NCBI RefSeq assembly: GCF_024758505.1
Contig: NZ_CP077970.1
Span: forward strand, 496,001-560,000
Direction: 5' to 3'
Source of the DNA: Bradyrhizobium arachidis
Lineage (GTDB): Bacteria; Pseudomonadota; Alphaproteobacteria; Rhizobiales; Xanthobacteraceae
DNA length: 64,000 bases
The stretch's first letter is position 1. Every line of letters begins with the position of its first letter. The notes below the pieces were generated by a model. That model saw only the letters and a list, made by a program, of their open reading frames with translations, searched no databases and was not told where the DNA came from. The position numbers and the translations under genes were made by a program. Positions 36,026 through 45,518 of the stretch are shown here, piece after piece.

Positions 36026-37051
36026 TCATTGCACCGTCGCGAGATAATGGCTGGGGTCAAAATACTCCGACGCGCGTTTCGGGTTGGCGATGCCCGCATT
36101 GCTCACGAAGAAATCGCTGACCTGCTGCAGCCATTTCTCGACGGTCCCGTCGGCGTAAAGCCGTCGCCACTCCCGCGACGTGAACATTTTTTGCGCCTTG
36201 AAGGCTTCGACGACGTCGGCGATCGCAGCCTGCGGGTAGTGGTTCTTCTGTAATGCCTCCGCCGCCGCCCTGGTGTTGCGAACCATGTAGTCATTCGCAT
36301 CCGCCCATCCGCGAATGATCTTTGCGAGAACGTCCTTGTTGGCCTCGTAATAGTCGGGGTGAACGACCCAGCCGCCGACCACCGCGGACTGCGGATAGAA
36401 CGCAGATGCGTCCACCAGCTTCACCGCGTCCGGCAGCTTTTCCCTCACCGCGATATTGAAGGGGACCCAGAGTGCGACGGCCGGCACCTCGCCGGCGATG
36501 AAGGCCGCGACCGAAGCGGACATGGTGCCGTTGACAACCTCGACATCGGCGAGGCCAAGGCTGTTGGCGCGCAGCGCGCGGTCCAGGAAGATATGTGCCG
36601 TTGTCCTGGTCGTGGTCGCGATGCGCTTGCCGCGCAGGTCGGCGAACGTTCTGACGCCGAGATCCGGCCGCACCCAAAGCTGTGCGGTGGCGATCTCGAT
36701 GTCGTTGATCAGGAAGGCGCGACCCGCGCCAAGCGCCAGATAATTCGAGATGACGCCGCCTGCCGAGAGCACATCCAGCTTGCCTTCGGCCATCGCCTCG
36801 AACACCAATGGGCCGGTGTTGAATTCGAACAGATCGAACGCGATCCCTTCTTTTTGAAACGAGCCGCGGTCGAGCCCCGTGAAGATATGGCCGTCGACCG
36901 CGACGACATGGAGATAGCCAAGCCTGATTTTCGTCACGTTCTGCGCGACCGCCGGCGCACCGAGCGTGGTGGCAAGGGCTGCGCCCGCACCGCTCCCCAG
37001 CAGCCGCCGGCGCGTCAACAACGGCATTGCGCTTCCGCCGCGACGTTTCAT
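36026..37051 (-). CDS. NMT1/SsuA-like periplasmic substrate-binding protein
   Basis: 341 aa. Twin-arginine signal (TRRRLLGSGAGAALATTLGAP) and an ABC-type binding fold of the sulfonate/taurine/nitrate class (IRLGYLHVVAVDGHIFTGL; GKLDVLSAGGVISNYLALG; DLRGKRIATTTRTTAHIFLDRAL). Its ATG overlaps the TGA of the upstream cyclase gene by 4 nt (ATGA), so the two are translationally coupled. No permease or ATPase gene is in the locus, so it may act as a sensory binding protein or use components elsewhere. Last gene of the sulfatase operon. Confidence 0.85.
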   Translation of the reverse strand: MKRRGGSAMPLLTRRRLLGSGAGAALATTLGAPAVAQNVTKIRLGYLHVVAVDGHIFTGLDRGSFQKEGIAFDLFEFNTGPLVFEAMAEGKLDVLSAGGVISNYLALGAGRAFLINDIEIATAQLWVRPDLGVRTFADLRGKRIATTTRTTAHIFLDRALRANSLGLADVEVVNGTMSASVAAFIAGEVPAVALWVPFNIAVREKLPDAVKLVDASAFYPQSAVVGGWVVHPDYYEANKDVLAKIIRGWADANDYMVRNTRAAAEALQKNHYPQAAIADVVEAFKAQKMFTSREWRRLYADGTVEKWLQQVSDFFVSNAGIANPKRASEYFDPSHYLATVQ

Positions 37052-39165
37052 GCTGCGGCCCCCGGCATGCTTTGAACTGAGTGTCGTGCATGATGCCGCG
37101 CGACGCCATCGTCGGGATAGTCGATCAAAAATCCGGTCAACCGGGCAAGGATGCCGTCGCGTTCACCGCGCATGATCGCTGCATGGATATCTTCCCAGCG
37201 TCGGCAGATATCGAGCTCCGCGGCGGTTGCGTCGGCACGCCGGCCGCGCAATTCGCTGATCGTGACGGGCTCGGCAAACCCCTTAGGCCGGATGCAGTCG
37301 ACGCTGCGGAACAAGAATTCCTGTTCCGCGCGGGCGCGAACGGCAGAGCTCACCAGCACCCGCGTGCCATAGTCCTTGTTCAGCCCCTCGAGCCGTGCCG
37401 TGAGATTGATGGTCGCGCCGAGCGCCGTGAAGTTCATGCGGTCGACGGAGCCGATATTGCCGACGACGGCGTCTCCGGTATGAAGCCCGAAGCGCGTTTT
37501 GTAGGGCGGCCAGCCCTCTTCTTCGAAATGTCCATTCAGTTGCTCGTTCCTTTGCAGGCAAGCAAGGACCGCCGCGCAGGCATTGGCGACATGGTTCGGA
37601 TCGTCGGCCGGAGCATTCCAGAACGCCATGACCGCATCGCCGATGAACTTGTCGACCGTGCCGTGCCGCGACATGATCTCTTCGGACAAGGCCGCGAAAT
37701 AGCGCGAGGTGTAGATCATCACCTGCGACGGATCGGCCTTCTCGGTCTTGGCCGTGAAGTCGGCGACGTCAGTGAAGAGCACGGTGATCTCGCGCCTGGT
37801 CCCTCCGAGTTCGAGCGAGGTGCCCGATTCGATCAGTTGCCGGACGATCTGCTTGGGAATGAAACTCGAAAAGTTGCGGATCACCGTGCGCATGGTGAAA
37901 ACCGAGCGCCCGAGCTCGTCGATCTCCTGAATGATCGAGCGCAGCCGCGGCCGCTCGATGATCTGGAATTTCTGGATCTCGTCGGTCTGGCTCGCGAGCG
38001 CGCGCAATGATCGCGCCATCAGCGAGCCCATCCAGAAGGCCAACGGTAGCGAGGCCAGCACGAATCCGAGCGCCACGGCAAACAATGCCCGCCGCTCGGC
38101 GATGATGCTGGAAAAGAACTCGTCGAGCCGGGCGACCACCGCAAGGCGGATGTTGGCAGAGCCCGCGGTCTCGATGGTGTGGAAGGCCGCCACATAGCTC
38201 ATGCCCGCAGCGTCGGAGAAGAACTTGTGAGATTCGCGGTCCTGTCTCCAGGACCTGATAGCAGCCGGCAGCCCGGTCAGCTTGACGGCATCCAGCTTCG
38301 GAAGGCCCTCGTGACGGCTCTCGGACGCCTGCTCCATCAGAATGCTCATATTCGGATGGGCGACGATCTGGCCGGCATCGTTGAACAGGAAAACCAGGCC
38401 CGAATTGCCGAGCCGCTGCCGGTCCAGCATGGCCTCGGACTGCGCCAGCAGAATGTCGCCGGCGATGACGCCGCGACGCCCTTCCTGCAACGGCGATCGC
38501 AGCGTGTAACCATGATCCCGCGTTGCGTAGAACAGATACGGCCCCGTGACGAGCGCGTCCTCATCCTTGAAGGCGTCGATGTACCACGGCCGCCGTCGCG
38601 GATCGTAATCGGCCGGACCCGGCCGCTCTTCGATGGTGATCAGATTGTCGGACAGGAATATGGTCTGCGCGCGCGCCGGCGTGGCCGAACGATTGATCGC
38701 GACCATCCGGAAGACGGCGTCTTCGGGCACGCCGAGATTCGCCCTGAAGACCGGATTTGCGCGATCGATCAGGTCGATCTCGAGAAAGGAGCCGTCCTCA
38801 TAGCCGACATACAGGTTGAAGAGCTGCGGCGTGTTGCGCAGCATCGCCGCCATCAACGCATAGAGTTTTGGGTTGTCGTCGATCTCCGCCGCCTGGATCG
38901 ACGGCAAGCCGCCGAGAATGCCGAGATTGTCCCGGATGGTCCGGAACTGTGCGTCGATCCGGTCGGCGCCGAGCTGGGCGACCTTGTCGATGAACGTGCC
39001 GGCGGCGGTTCGCGTGATCGAGGTAACGCGATTGAAGCTGAGATAGACCAGCGTCAGGCCAACGAACAGCACAGCCGCGATGAACACGGTGATGATCGAC
39101 GCGCGGAAGCCGATTTGCCATCCACGCCGATCGGTCGCATTCATTGCGTTTTTAGTCTCGTCCAT
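37048..39165 (-). CDS. Membrane adenylate/guanylate cyclase with dCache sensor
   Basis: 705 aa. First membrane helix at about 22-44; a large periplasmic Cache domain to about 350 (RRRPWYIDAFKDEDALVTGPYLF is a typical dCache segment); a second helix at about 362-385; a HAMP-like linker; and a class III cyclase domain at about 460-640. Metal aspartates are present in ITVLFTDVADFTAKTE and FIGDAVMAFWNAP. NFTALGATINLTARLEGL keeps the Asn and Arg of the active site, so it is predicted to be active. It is preceded by an outer-membrane channel gene and overlaps the binding-protein gene. The pair suggests that a ligand bound in the periplasm sets cAMP or cGMP. Confidence 0.9.
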   Translation of the reverse strand: MDETKNAMNATDRRGWQIGFRASIITVFIAAVLFVGLTLVYLSFNRVTSITRTAAGTFIDKVAQLGADRIDAQFRTIRDNLGILGGLPSIQAAEIDDNPKLYALMAAMLRNTPQLFNLYVGYEDGSFLEIDLIDRANPVFRANLGVPEDAVFRMVAINRSATPARAQTIFLSDNLITIEERPGPADYDPRRRPWYIDAFKDEDALVTGPYLFYATRDHGYTLRSPLQEGRRGVIAGDILLAQSEAMLDRQRLGNSGLVFLFNDAGQIVAHPNMSILMEQASESRHEGLPKLDAVKLTGLPAAIRSWRQDRESHKFFSDAAGMSYVAAFHTIETAGSANIRLAVVARLDEFFSSIIAERRALFAVALGFVLASLPLAFWMGSLMARSLRALASQTDEIQKFQIIERPRLRSIIQEIDELGRSVFTMRTVIRNFSSFIPKQIVRQLIESGTSLELGGTRREITVLFTDVADFTAKTEKADPSQVMIYTSRYFAALSEEIMSRHGTVDKFIGDAVMAFWNAPADDPNHVANACAAVLACLQRNEQLNGHFEEEGWPPYKTRFGLHTGDAVVGNIGSVDRMNFTALGATINLTARLEGLNKDYGTRVLVSSAVRARAEQEFLFRSVDCIRPKGFAEPVTISELRGRRADATAAELDICRRWEDIHAAIMRGERDGILARLTGFLIDYPDDGVARHHARHSVQSMPGAAA

Positions 39166-39204
39166 CGACTTCAGCCTGACGGTGACGCTCTCACATGTAC
39201 CGTC

Positions 39205-40221
39205 CTAGTATTTGCGCGTGATCGGCTTTGCCGCCGGTTCCGGCGGCGCCGGTGAAACCACAAAGGTGACCCATGTGCTCCAGGTGCTGGCACGGTTCTC
39301 CACCTCCAGGTCCTTGTAGCCCTTGATATTCAGATAGCCCTGGTACTCCTTCGACATCGAAATGATGAAGCCGATCTGTGGGCCGAGGCCGATCGCGCGC
39401 CCCCTGAAGCCGCCGAGCTTCGCGCCGGGGCCGCTGTCGTCGGTGATCTGCTGCAGGAAGTAACCTGCCACGCCGATTTGCACGTTCTTGCTGATGAACT
39501 GCGAAGCCGCCCAGTCGACATGGAAGTCGATGCCGTTCTGGTATTGCAGAAACGGGTTCTCGAGGCTGTAGGTGAGGCCGCCGACGATCGAAAACTCGTG
39601 ACCGGCTTTCGGATCGAGATAGGTGTATCCGGCGCCCACATCATATGCGACGAAGCCGAGATTGAGATTTGCCAGACGGCTCGGGTCGTAAGTCCCGCTC
39701 GGGATGTTGCCGACGATGTAGACCATCTCGTTGTGGACGCCCTGATTCCACTTCAGCGAGCCCTGGTAGAACACGTCGGATAGCGTTGTCCTGTTGTCGA
39801 TAGCAGTCCCTGAGATCGCGTTGCCGCGCGGGCCGGTCAGGGTAGCGTCGATACCCACACCGACGTTTCCGGGCGCCGTGATGATCGAGAAGGCGGCCTG
39901 GCCGCCGAGCACCGGTGTCGGCGACGTATAGATGACGGCGAGAGCGAGCGCGTCGCCATGGGCGCTCAGGCCGGTGACGACCGAGCCTCGCCCGCCGCCG
40001 CTGGTCACGAAGTTCTGCGTCGCTCCCGCATTGGCCTGCAGATGCAGATAGATCGAGGCGTAGGCCCAGCCGGGAACCGTCGGCGTCGCCGCCAGGCTGC
40101 CGAAGATGCCCGGCAGCCAGAAGCTGACCCCGCCTGCGGCGGCCTTGGCGGAAGATGGAAGCAGGGACACGGCCACTCCGGCTGCCGCTGCGAATGAAAT
40201 CCATCGCCGTTGAAGAGCCAT
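39205..40221 (-). CDS. Outer-membrane channel of the phenol MetA-degradation family
   Basis: 338 aa. Signal peptide ending AKAA; the rest is beta-rich with alternating aromatic strands and a C-terminal Tyr, as expected of an outer-membrane barrel. Segments such as AGGVSFWLPGIFGSLAATPTVPGW and VYIVGNIPSGTYDPSRLANLNLGF are typical of the MetA/SphA-type transporter family, found with aromatic and hydrocarbon degradation genes. It probably lets the operon's substrate into the periplasm. 39 bp upstream of the cyclase gene and 34 bp after the DUF1254 gene on the same strand. Confidence 0.8.
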   Translation of the reverse strand: MALQRRWISFAAAAGVAVSLLPSSAKAAAGGVSFWLPGIFGSLAATPTVPGWAYASIYLHLQANAGATQNFVTSGGGRGSVVTGLSAHGDALALAVIYTSPTPVLGGQAAFSIITAPGNVGVGIDATLTGPRGNAISGTAIDNRTTLSDVFYQGSLKWNQGVHNEMVYIVGNIPSGTYDPSRLANLNLGFVAYDVGAGYTYLDPKAGHEFSIVGGLTYSLENPFLQYQNGIDFHVDWAASQFISKNVQIGVAGYFLQQITDDSGPGAKLGGFRGRAIGLGPQIGFIISMSKEYQGYLNIKGYKDLEVENRASTWSTWVTFVVSPAPPEPAAKPITRKY

Positions 40222-40255
40222 GCTGTCCTCCTGCCATTCACGTCCAAATCGATTG

Positions 40256-42622
40256 TCAGCTCACCGGCTGGGGTTCGGGAAACTTCCATTTGCCGCTCAG
40301 GATTTCCTCGCGCGGCCGGTAAAGCCGGACGGTGTAGTTCCATCCCTTCGTGATCGGCAGGCAGTTGGGAATCTTGCCGTCGCAACCGCCGAACTGGACC
40401 GCGATCGAGCCGTCAAAGTTTCGCTTGGCCGTCAGATTGTTCAGCGAATAGGCGTCATACTGATTCTTCTCATAGTAGCCCTTCTCGTCGTAGACGCTGA
40501 CCGACCAGAAGCCGTCGACCGGGACGTCCTTGACGTTAAGCTTGTACACGGTCGTGCCGTCGTTCTTCGCAGGCGTGATGTTGAGGTAGGTCGCGTCCTT
40601 GTCCGGGTTGCCACCCCAGCCCGCGGCCGTTCCGATCAGATGCCGCACCGGATCGACCTCGGCCTTGGTGCCGAAAGCGTGCTTGAAATCGGGAATCGTG
40701 CTCGCGAGGACCAAAAGCGCGTCGCGGACTTTTTTCTGGCTGGCCTGATCCCAGCTCGGCACCTCGAACTTTCCGCCGTTCTTTTGGCTGACCTTGACGG
40801 CGTCCTGAAGCTTGTGGACCTCTTCGACGTCCTTTGGATCGGACGGATTGACCAATGTTCTGATACCGGCAACGACGTAGCGCGTGCCGACCTTGTCTCT
40901 CGTCAGCGTCCGCGTGCCCGGGCCATAGGTGACGTCGACCACGTAGTGATCCTCATTGATCACCTGCATCGACATGAAGCGCTTGCCCGGATCGGGCATC
41001 GTGATCGACACAGGGCCGGCGTCGAGGTCGAAAACGCCGCTGGAATAAAGCGTGTCGCGGTTGAGGCGAATGACCGACTGGTTGTCGATGGAGGCGGGTT
41101 CACGGCGATGGTTGAATTTGCCGAGCCCGCTTTCCTTGACGAGATTGCTGAAATAGAGGTCGGATTCGGCCCGCTTGAAATTGTCGATGGTGACCGGCGC
41201 ACCGCCTTGGGCCGGCGCGGCTCCAACCGTTGACGCCGCCGCCATCAATGCCGGCTTCGTCCATTTGCCGTCCAGCGCTTCTGCCTTTGGCCAGTAGAGT
41301 CGCAGCGCCGTCATGAATGGAGCGTTCGGCGCCGGTAGCCAGTTTGACTCCTTGTCGGCGCCGGGCGACTCCCGCTGTACGTAGAGTGTCAGCCCGCCGT
41401 CGGCGTTTTTCTTGAGGTTCGGCAGCATCGGCGAGTTGATCAGATAGCGATTGATCGGATTTGCGACGAGATATCGCGCCGGCAGCTCGTACATGGTGAG
41501 TGACCAGAACGAATTCACCGGCGGCAGTTGCCCAGGCGGGAATGTCAGGGTGTAACGCCCCGTCGTTCCGTTGAGAGGCTTGCCGTCGGCATCGATCGCG
41601 TAGGCGGGATAGATAGCTTCGTCGCGCGAGTTGCCGTAGATGCCGTCAACCGCGCCGACCATCCGGCGTGCGTAGTCATTCCCGAGAAACTCGCGTGTGC
41701 CAAAGACGTCGGCGCTGGTCATTGCGCCCGTCTTCATCTTCTCCTCGTTCTTCTCGTAGACCTTCCATGCATCGGAGATGCCGTCCTGGACCGCCTGACG
41801 AAGTTCCGGCGTCAATTGCTCGGGCTTGAACGGCTTTCCGCCTTCGATGCCGAGCTTGGCAAACCGCGCCCGTAATTCGGACTCGGAGGGATGGACCGGA
41901 CAGAATTGCAGCGCGAAGTTCAGAACGTTGAAGAACTCGGCGGAGCTGCGCTGCTGCTGCGGCGTCAGCGGCTTGACGAAATCGACGGCGGGGGCGGCGG
42001 GTGCCGCCGCCTTGCCCGGGAACTGCGACAGCGGCTGCACCTTGAAACCGGCCTGCACCTTCTTCACCTTGTCGATGTCGTTGGGTCCGAACAACTGCGT
42101 CCGGTAAAACACCAATACGAACTCCGTTTCCGAGCGCAGCACATCGTTGATGCCGTCCGGCTTGTCGCCCTTCCAGTTCGGTCCGGCCAGCAGATAGCTG
42201 CCCGCATTGTTGCCGGTCGCGCGGCTGCCGACATAGGCAAAGTTGAAGGTGTACTGGTCGATGAATTGCAGCGAGTAGTAACGGTCCTTCTCGACCTCCG
42301 GCACAGTGAACACCAGAGGCTCGGCCCGCAGGTCCGCGCCGACATAGGAATAGGGCGTGTCCGAGTTGGGCGTCTGGATCGCCTTGTCATCCGGCGTGTA
42401 GACGCGGGCGTTGTTGAACAGCGTGTTCCACGGCGCCTTGTATTCGGCGCCCCCCTTGTCGACGAAGTACGAATACTGGACGCGATAATTGTCCACCATC
42501 GGATAACCGAAGATATATGCGTCTCTTGCGATGTCGCGCGCTTCATTGGGTGTGAGAGCTTGGGAGCATGCAGCTGCCGGCATCGAGAGAGAAATGAGTG
42601 CGGCGAGAAACAGTTTTTTCAT
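40256..42622 (-). CDS. Double-length DUF1254/DUF1214 exported protein
   Basis: 788 aa. Signal peptide MKKLFLAALISLSMPAAACSQ. The first half (about 25-465) is a complete DUF1254 + DUF1214 protein: ARDAYIFGYPMVDNYR, then PNSDTPYSYVGADLRAEP, and NSFWSLTMYELPARYLVANPINRY. The second half (about 480-788) repeats the plan: SVIRLNRDTLYSSGVFDLDAGPV, DGFWSVSVYDEKGYYEKNQYDAYSLN and a final WNYTVRLYRPREEIL. The two halves look like a fused duplication. The biochemical role of this family is not established. Ribosome site GGAAGGG. Located between the HAD and channel genes. Confidence 0.85.
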   Translation of the reverse strand: MKKLFLAALISLSMPAAACSQALTPNEARDIARDAYIFGYPMVDNYRVQYSYFVDKGGAEYKAPWNTLFNNARVYTPDDKAIQTPNSDTPYSYVGADLRAEPLVFTVPEVEKDRYYSLQFIDQYTFNFAYVGSRATGNNAGSYLLAGPNWKGDKPDGINDVLRSETEFVLVFYRTQLFGPNDIDKVKKVQAGFKVQPLSQFPGKAAAPAAPAVDFVKPLTPQQQRSSAEFFNVLNFALQFCPVHPSESELRARFAKLGIEGGKPFKPEQLTPELRQAVQDGISDAWKVYEKNEEKMKTGAMTSADVFGTREFLGNDYARRMVGAVDGIYGNSRDEAIYPAYAIDADGKPLNGTTGRYTLTFPPGQLPPVNSFWSLTMYELPARYLVANPINRYLINSPMLPNLKKNADGGLTLYVQRESPGADKESNWLPAPNAPFMTALRLYWPKAEALDGKWTKPALMAAASTVGAAPAQGGAPVTIDNFKRAESDLYFSNLVKESGLGKFNHRREPASIDNQSVIRLNRDTLYSSGVFDLDAGPVSITMPDPGKRFMSMQVINEDHYVVDVTYGPGTRTLTRDKVGTRYVVAGIRTLVNPSDPKDVEEVHKLQDAVKVSQKNGGKFEVPSWDQASQKKVRDALLVLASTIPDFKHAFGTKAEVDPVRHLIGTAAGWGGNPDKDATYLNITPAKNDGTTVYKLNVKDVPVDGFWSVSVYDEKGYYEKNQYDAYSLNNLTAKRNFDGSIAVQFGGCDGKIPNCLPITKGWNYTVRLYRPREEILSGKWKFPEPQPVS

Positions 42623-42689
42623 GACAGCCCTTCCCGATTGATACGTCCTGCAACGTCGGTGGTGTCCGCGTGCATTCATTCGCGTTGTC

Positions 42690-43760
42690 CTACGGTTCGA
42701 ACGCAAAAACCTTCTTCCAGTCGGCCTTCATGTCGACCACGGTCCAGCCCTTCGCCTTCGCCTCGTCCCACGCCTTGTCGAGCTGTCCGATCTTCGACGG
42801 CCGGTCGTAGGCGTATTCGCGCGCCTCGTCGGTGTGATGCACGATGCCGGCAAAGCGCGCGCCTGGTCCCGCCATGGTCCATTGCAGCATCTGGTGGTCG
42901 CCGTCGGAGTTGCCGAAGGTGAGGATCGGACGGCGACCGATCATCATGTTGATGCCGGACGGCTTACCCGGGCCGTCATCGATGAACTGCACCTTGGCCG
43001 TCTTCAGCAGCGACGGCTTGCCCGCGGTATCGAGCTGATATTGCGTGACGCCGGAGGAGCCCATCACCTGCTCCGGCGGGATGCCGTAGGCCTTTTCGGC
43101 CCACACCCGCATGAACTCGACACCGCCGCCGGATACGATGAAGGTCTTGAAGCCGTTGGCGCGGAGGTAAGCCAAAAGCTCGACCATCGGCTGGTAGACG
43201 AGCTCGTTGTAGGGACGGTTGAAGCGCGGATGTCTTGCGGTCGCGAGCCAGTCGGCGACGGATTTTGCGAATTCATCCGTGGTCATGCCGCTATGCGCGG
43301 CGGTCACCAGCGTCAGCAGGGCCTCTTCGCCCTGTTCGGCCAGCGCCTTCCTGTCGCCGGCGAGGAACGCCTTGAATGGCTGTTGCTGCTCCCACTCGGG
43401 ATGCTTGGGCGCCATCGCCTTGACACTGTCGAGCGCGAAGGCGGCCTGGAAATATTCAGGCTGCTCGCACCACAGCGTGCCGTCATTGTCGAACACGGCG
43501 ATACGCTCGGCGGGCGGCACAAAGTCTGCGCCGCCCTGCGTCGTCACCTTTGCGACGAAATCGCTGATGGATTTTTTCGCCGCGCCGCCGTGCCAGGAGG
43601 GCAGGGGATCGGATTGAGCAAGAGCAACCCCGGCATGCCAGACGAGGAAAAGCAACGCGATCACGGCCGAACTGAGCGAGGCTTTCCAGGTGCGTCCGAA
43701 TACAACCAGGTCGAAGCCATTCCAAACTCGGCGGCCACCAACCGCTCTTGTTCTTGGCAT
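42690..43760 (-). CDS. Exported HAD-superfamily phosphatase
   Basis: 356 aa with an N-terminal signal/anchor (ALLFLVWHAGVALAQSD). HAD motifs in order: FDNDGTLWCE (nucleophile Asp and general acid Asp), FIVSGGGVEF (motif II Ser) and LTFGNSDGDHQML (motif IV Asp). Together they indicate an active phosphoserine-phosphatase-like hydrolase in the periplasm. Start at 43760 with GAAGGGG upstream; the frame continues upstream to 43817 into the sulfatase stop. Fourth position from the end of the cluster's export group, directly after the sulfatase gene. Confidence 0.85.
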   Translation of the reverse strand: MPRTRAVGGRRVWNGFDLVVFGRTWKASLSSAVIALLFLVWHAGVALAQSDPLPSWHGGAAKKSISDFVAKVTTQGGADFVPPAERIAVFDNDGTLWCEQPEYFQAAFALDSVKAMAPKHPEWEQQQPFKAFLAGDRKALAEQGEEALLTLVTAAHSGMTTDEFAKSVADWLATARHPRFNRPYNELVYQPMVELLAYLRANGFKTFIVSGGGVEFMRVWAEKAYGIPPEQVMGSSGVTQYQLDTAGKPSLLKTAKVQFIDDGPGKPSGINMMIGRRPILTFGNSDGDHQMLQWTMAGPGARFAGIVHHTDEAREYAYDRPSKIGQLDKAWDEAKAKGWTVVDMKADWKKVFAFEP

Positions 43761-43813
43761 GGTATGCCCCTTCAACTCCCAGCGCCCTCCGTGCACGCAG
43801 TTGCCGGTCCCGA

Positions 43814-45508
43814 TCAATTCTTCGCGACACCCACTGTGACCTTCTCCATCGCATCACTGACGGTGAAGCTCGCCGCCTTGGCGCGCGGCGGGAATTCCTT
43901 GAAGCTCTCCAGCCACTGCGCGACGATGGCCTGCGCGGGCACGAACAGAAATGCCCGGCGTGCCTGCCAGTTGCCGTAGTAAATACTGTCAGTGCCGCGC
44001 TCGAACGGATCGGCCCGAAGATTGTAGAGATTGGGCCCGCGCAGCTTGGTGAAGTTGCCTTGCCAGACACCGATCGGAGTCTTGGGGTTCGGTTCGGCGT
44101 GCTGCTCCATGAAGGTGATCTTCCATTCGCGGACACGAAGCGCCATCAGGTCGCCGTCGTCGCTCCAGTAAAGGAATTCCTGACGCGGCGAGTCCTTTAT
44201 GTCGCCCCTGAGGAAGGGCATCAGATTCTTGCCGTCGAGGTGAACCTTGAAGTTCTTGCCGTTCAGCGTGCCGCCGATCTTCAGCTTGTCGACCAAACCA
44301 GTCTCGCCCGCTGCTGCCGCGAAGGTGGGGATGAAGTCCTCATGCGCACAGACATCGTTGACAACGGTTCCAGCCTTGATCACGCCCGGCCAGCGGATCA
44401 GGCAAGGGACCCGGAAGGCGCCCTCCCAGTTCGTAGCCTTCTCACCTTTAAACGGGGTTGCGCCGCCATCAGGCCATGTGAACACTTCGGCGCCGTTGTC
44501 GGTCGTGTAGACGACGATGGTGTTGTCGGCAGCGCCGAGATCATCGACGAGCTTGAGCAACTGTCCGACGTGCCCGTCGGTCTCGATCATGCCGTCGGGA
44601 TAGAGGCCGAGGCCAGTCTTGCCATCCGACTCCTTTTTCAGATGGGTGAAGATGTGCATTCGGGTTGAGTTGAAATAGCAGAACCACGGCGTTCCGGCCT
44701 GCTGCTGACGGGTGATGAAATCCTTGGCCGAGGCCAGGAATTCCTCATCGACGGTTTCCATGCGCTTTACGTCGAGCGGTCCGGTGTTCTCGATCACCTG
44801 CTTGCCGACGCGTCCAAAGGCTGGGTCGACGGTCGCATCATCGCGGTCGCTCGCCTTGCATTTGAGCACGCCGCGCGGCCCGAACTTGGCGCGGAATTGC
44901 GGGCTCTTGGGATAGTCCGGATTCTCCGGCTCCTCTTCTGCATTGAGGTGATAAAGATTGCCGAAGAACTCGTCGAAGCCGTGCACGGTCGGCAGGTACT
45001 CGTTGCGGTCGCCGAGATGGTTCTTGCCGAACTGGCCGGTGGCGTAACCGAACGATTTCATGACGTCGGCCACGCTCGGGTCGAGGGGCCCAAGCCCGAG
45101 CTCGGCGCCGGGGAGCCCGACCTTGGTCAACCCGGTGCGGATCGGCGACTGTCCCGTGATGAAGGCGGCGCGGCCGGCGGTGCAGCTCTGCTGGCCATAC
45201 CAGTCGGTGAAGATGGCGCCTTCCCTGCCGATCCGGTCGATGTTGGGCGTGCGGTAGCCCATGATTCCGAGATTGTAGGCGCTGATGTTGAACCAGCCGA
45301 TATCGTCGCCCATGATGAAGAGGATGTTCGGCTTGCGCGCATCGCCTGCGGGCGATGCGGCCGGAGCAGGCGCCGCCTTCTGCGCCTGCGCGAATGCCTC
45401 CGAGGTCAGCGTTGCGGCGGCGACGATCGACGACGTGCCCAAAAGAAGAATTCTGCGATCGATCGTCTGCTCAGCCCGGGACTGCTTGTTCTCGTTCTCG
45501 CTGCTCAT
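43814..45508 (-). CDS. Cys-type arylsulfatase, Tat-exported
   Basis: 564 aa. Type I sulfatase. Cys109 in SCTAGRAAF is the residue oxidised to formylglycine (C-x-A-x-R). Metal and catalytic groups are visible in LFIMGDDIGW (two Asp), FGKNHLGD (Lys, His), STRMHIFTH (His) and YTTDNGAE (Asp, Asn). The N-terminus DRRILLLGTSSIVAAATL is a Tat-type signal, so the enzyme can be matured by the cytosolic formylglycine enzyme before export. Start at 45508 with GGGAG upstream, 10 bp after the FGE gene. It releases sulfate from an organic sulfate ester; the ester is unknown. Confidence 0.93.
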   Translation of the reverse strand: MSSENENKQSRAEQTIDRRILLLGTSSIVAAATLTSEAFAQAQKAAPAPAASPAGDARKPNILFIMGDDIGWFNISAYNLGIMGYRTPNIDRIGREGAIFTDWYGQQSCTAGRAAFITGQSPIRTGLTKVGLPGAELGLGPLDPSVADVMKSFGYATGQFGKNHLGDRNEYLPTVHGFDEFFGNLYHLNAEEEPENPDYPKSPQFRAKFGPRGVLKCKASDRDDATVDPAFGRVGKQVIENTGPLDVKRMETVDEEFLASAKDFITRQQQAGTPWFCYFNSTRMHIFTHLKKESDGKTGLGLYPDGMIETDGHVGQLLKLVDDLGAADNTIVVYTTDNGAEVFTWPDGGATPFKGEKATNWEGAFRVPCLIRWPGVIKAGTVVNDVCAHEDFIPTFAAAAGETGLVDKLKIGGTLNGKNFKVHLDGKNLMPFLRGDIKDSPRQEFLYWSDDGDLMALRVREWKITFMEQHAEPNPKTPIGVWQGNFTKLRGPNLYNLRADPFERGTDSIYYGNWQARRAFLFVPAQAIVAQWLESFKEFPPRAKAASFTVSDAMEKVTVGVAKN

Positions 45509-45518
45509 GCGATACTCC

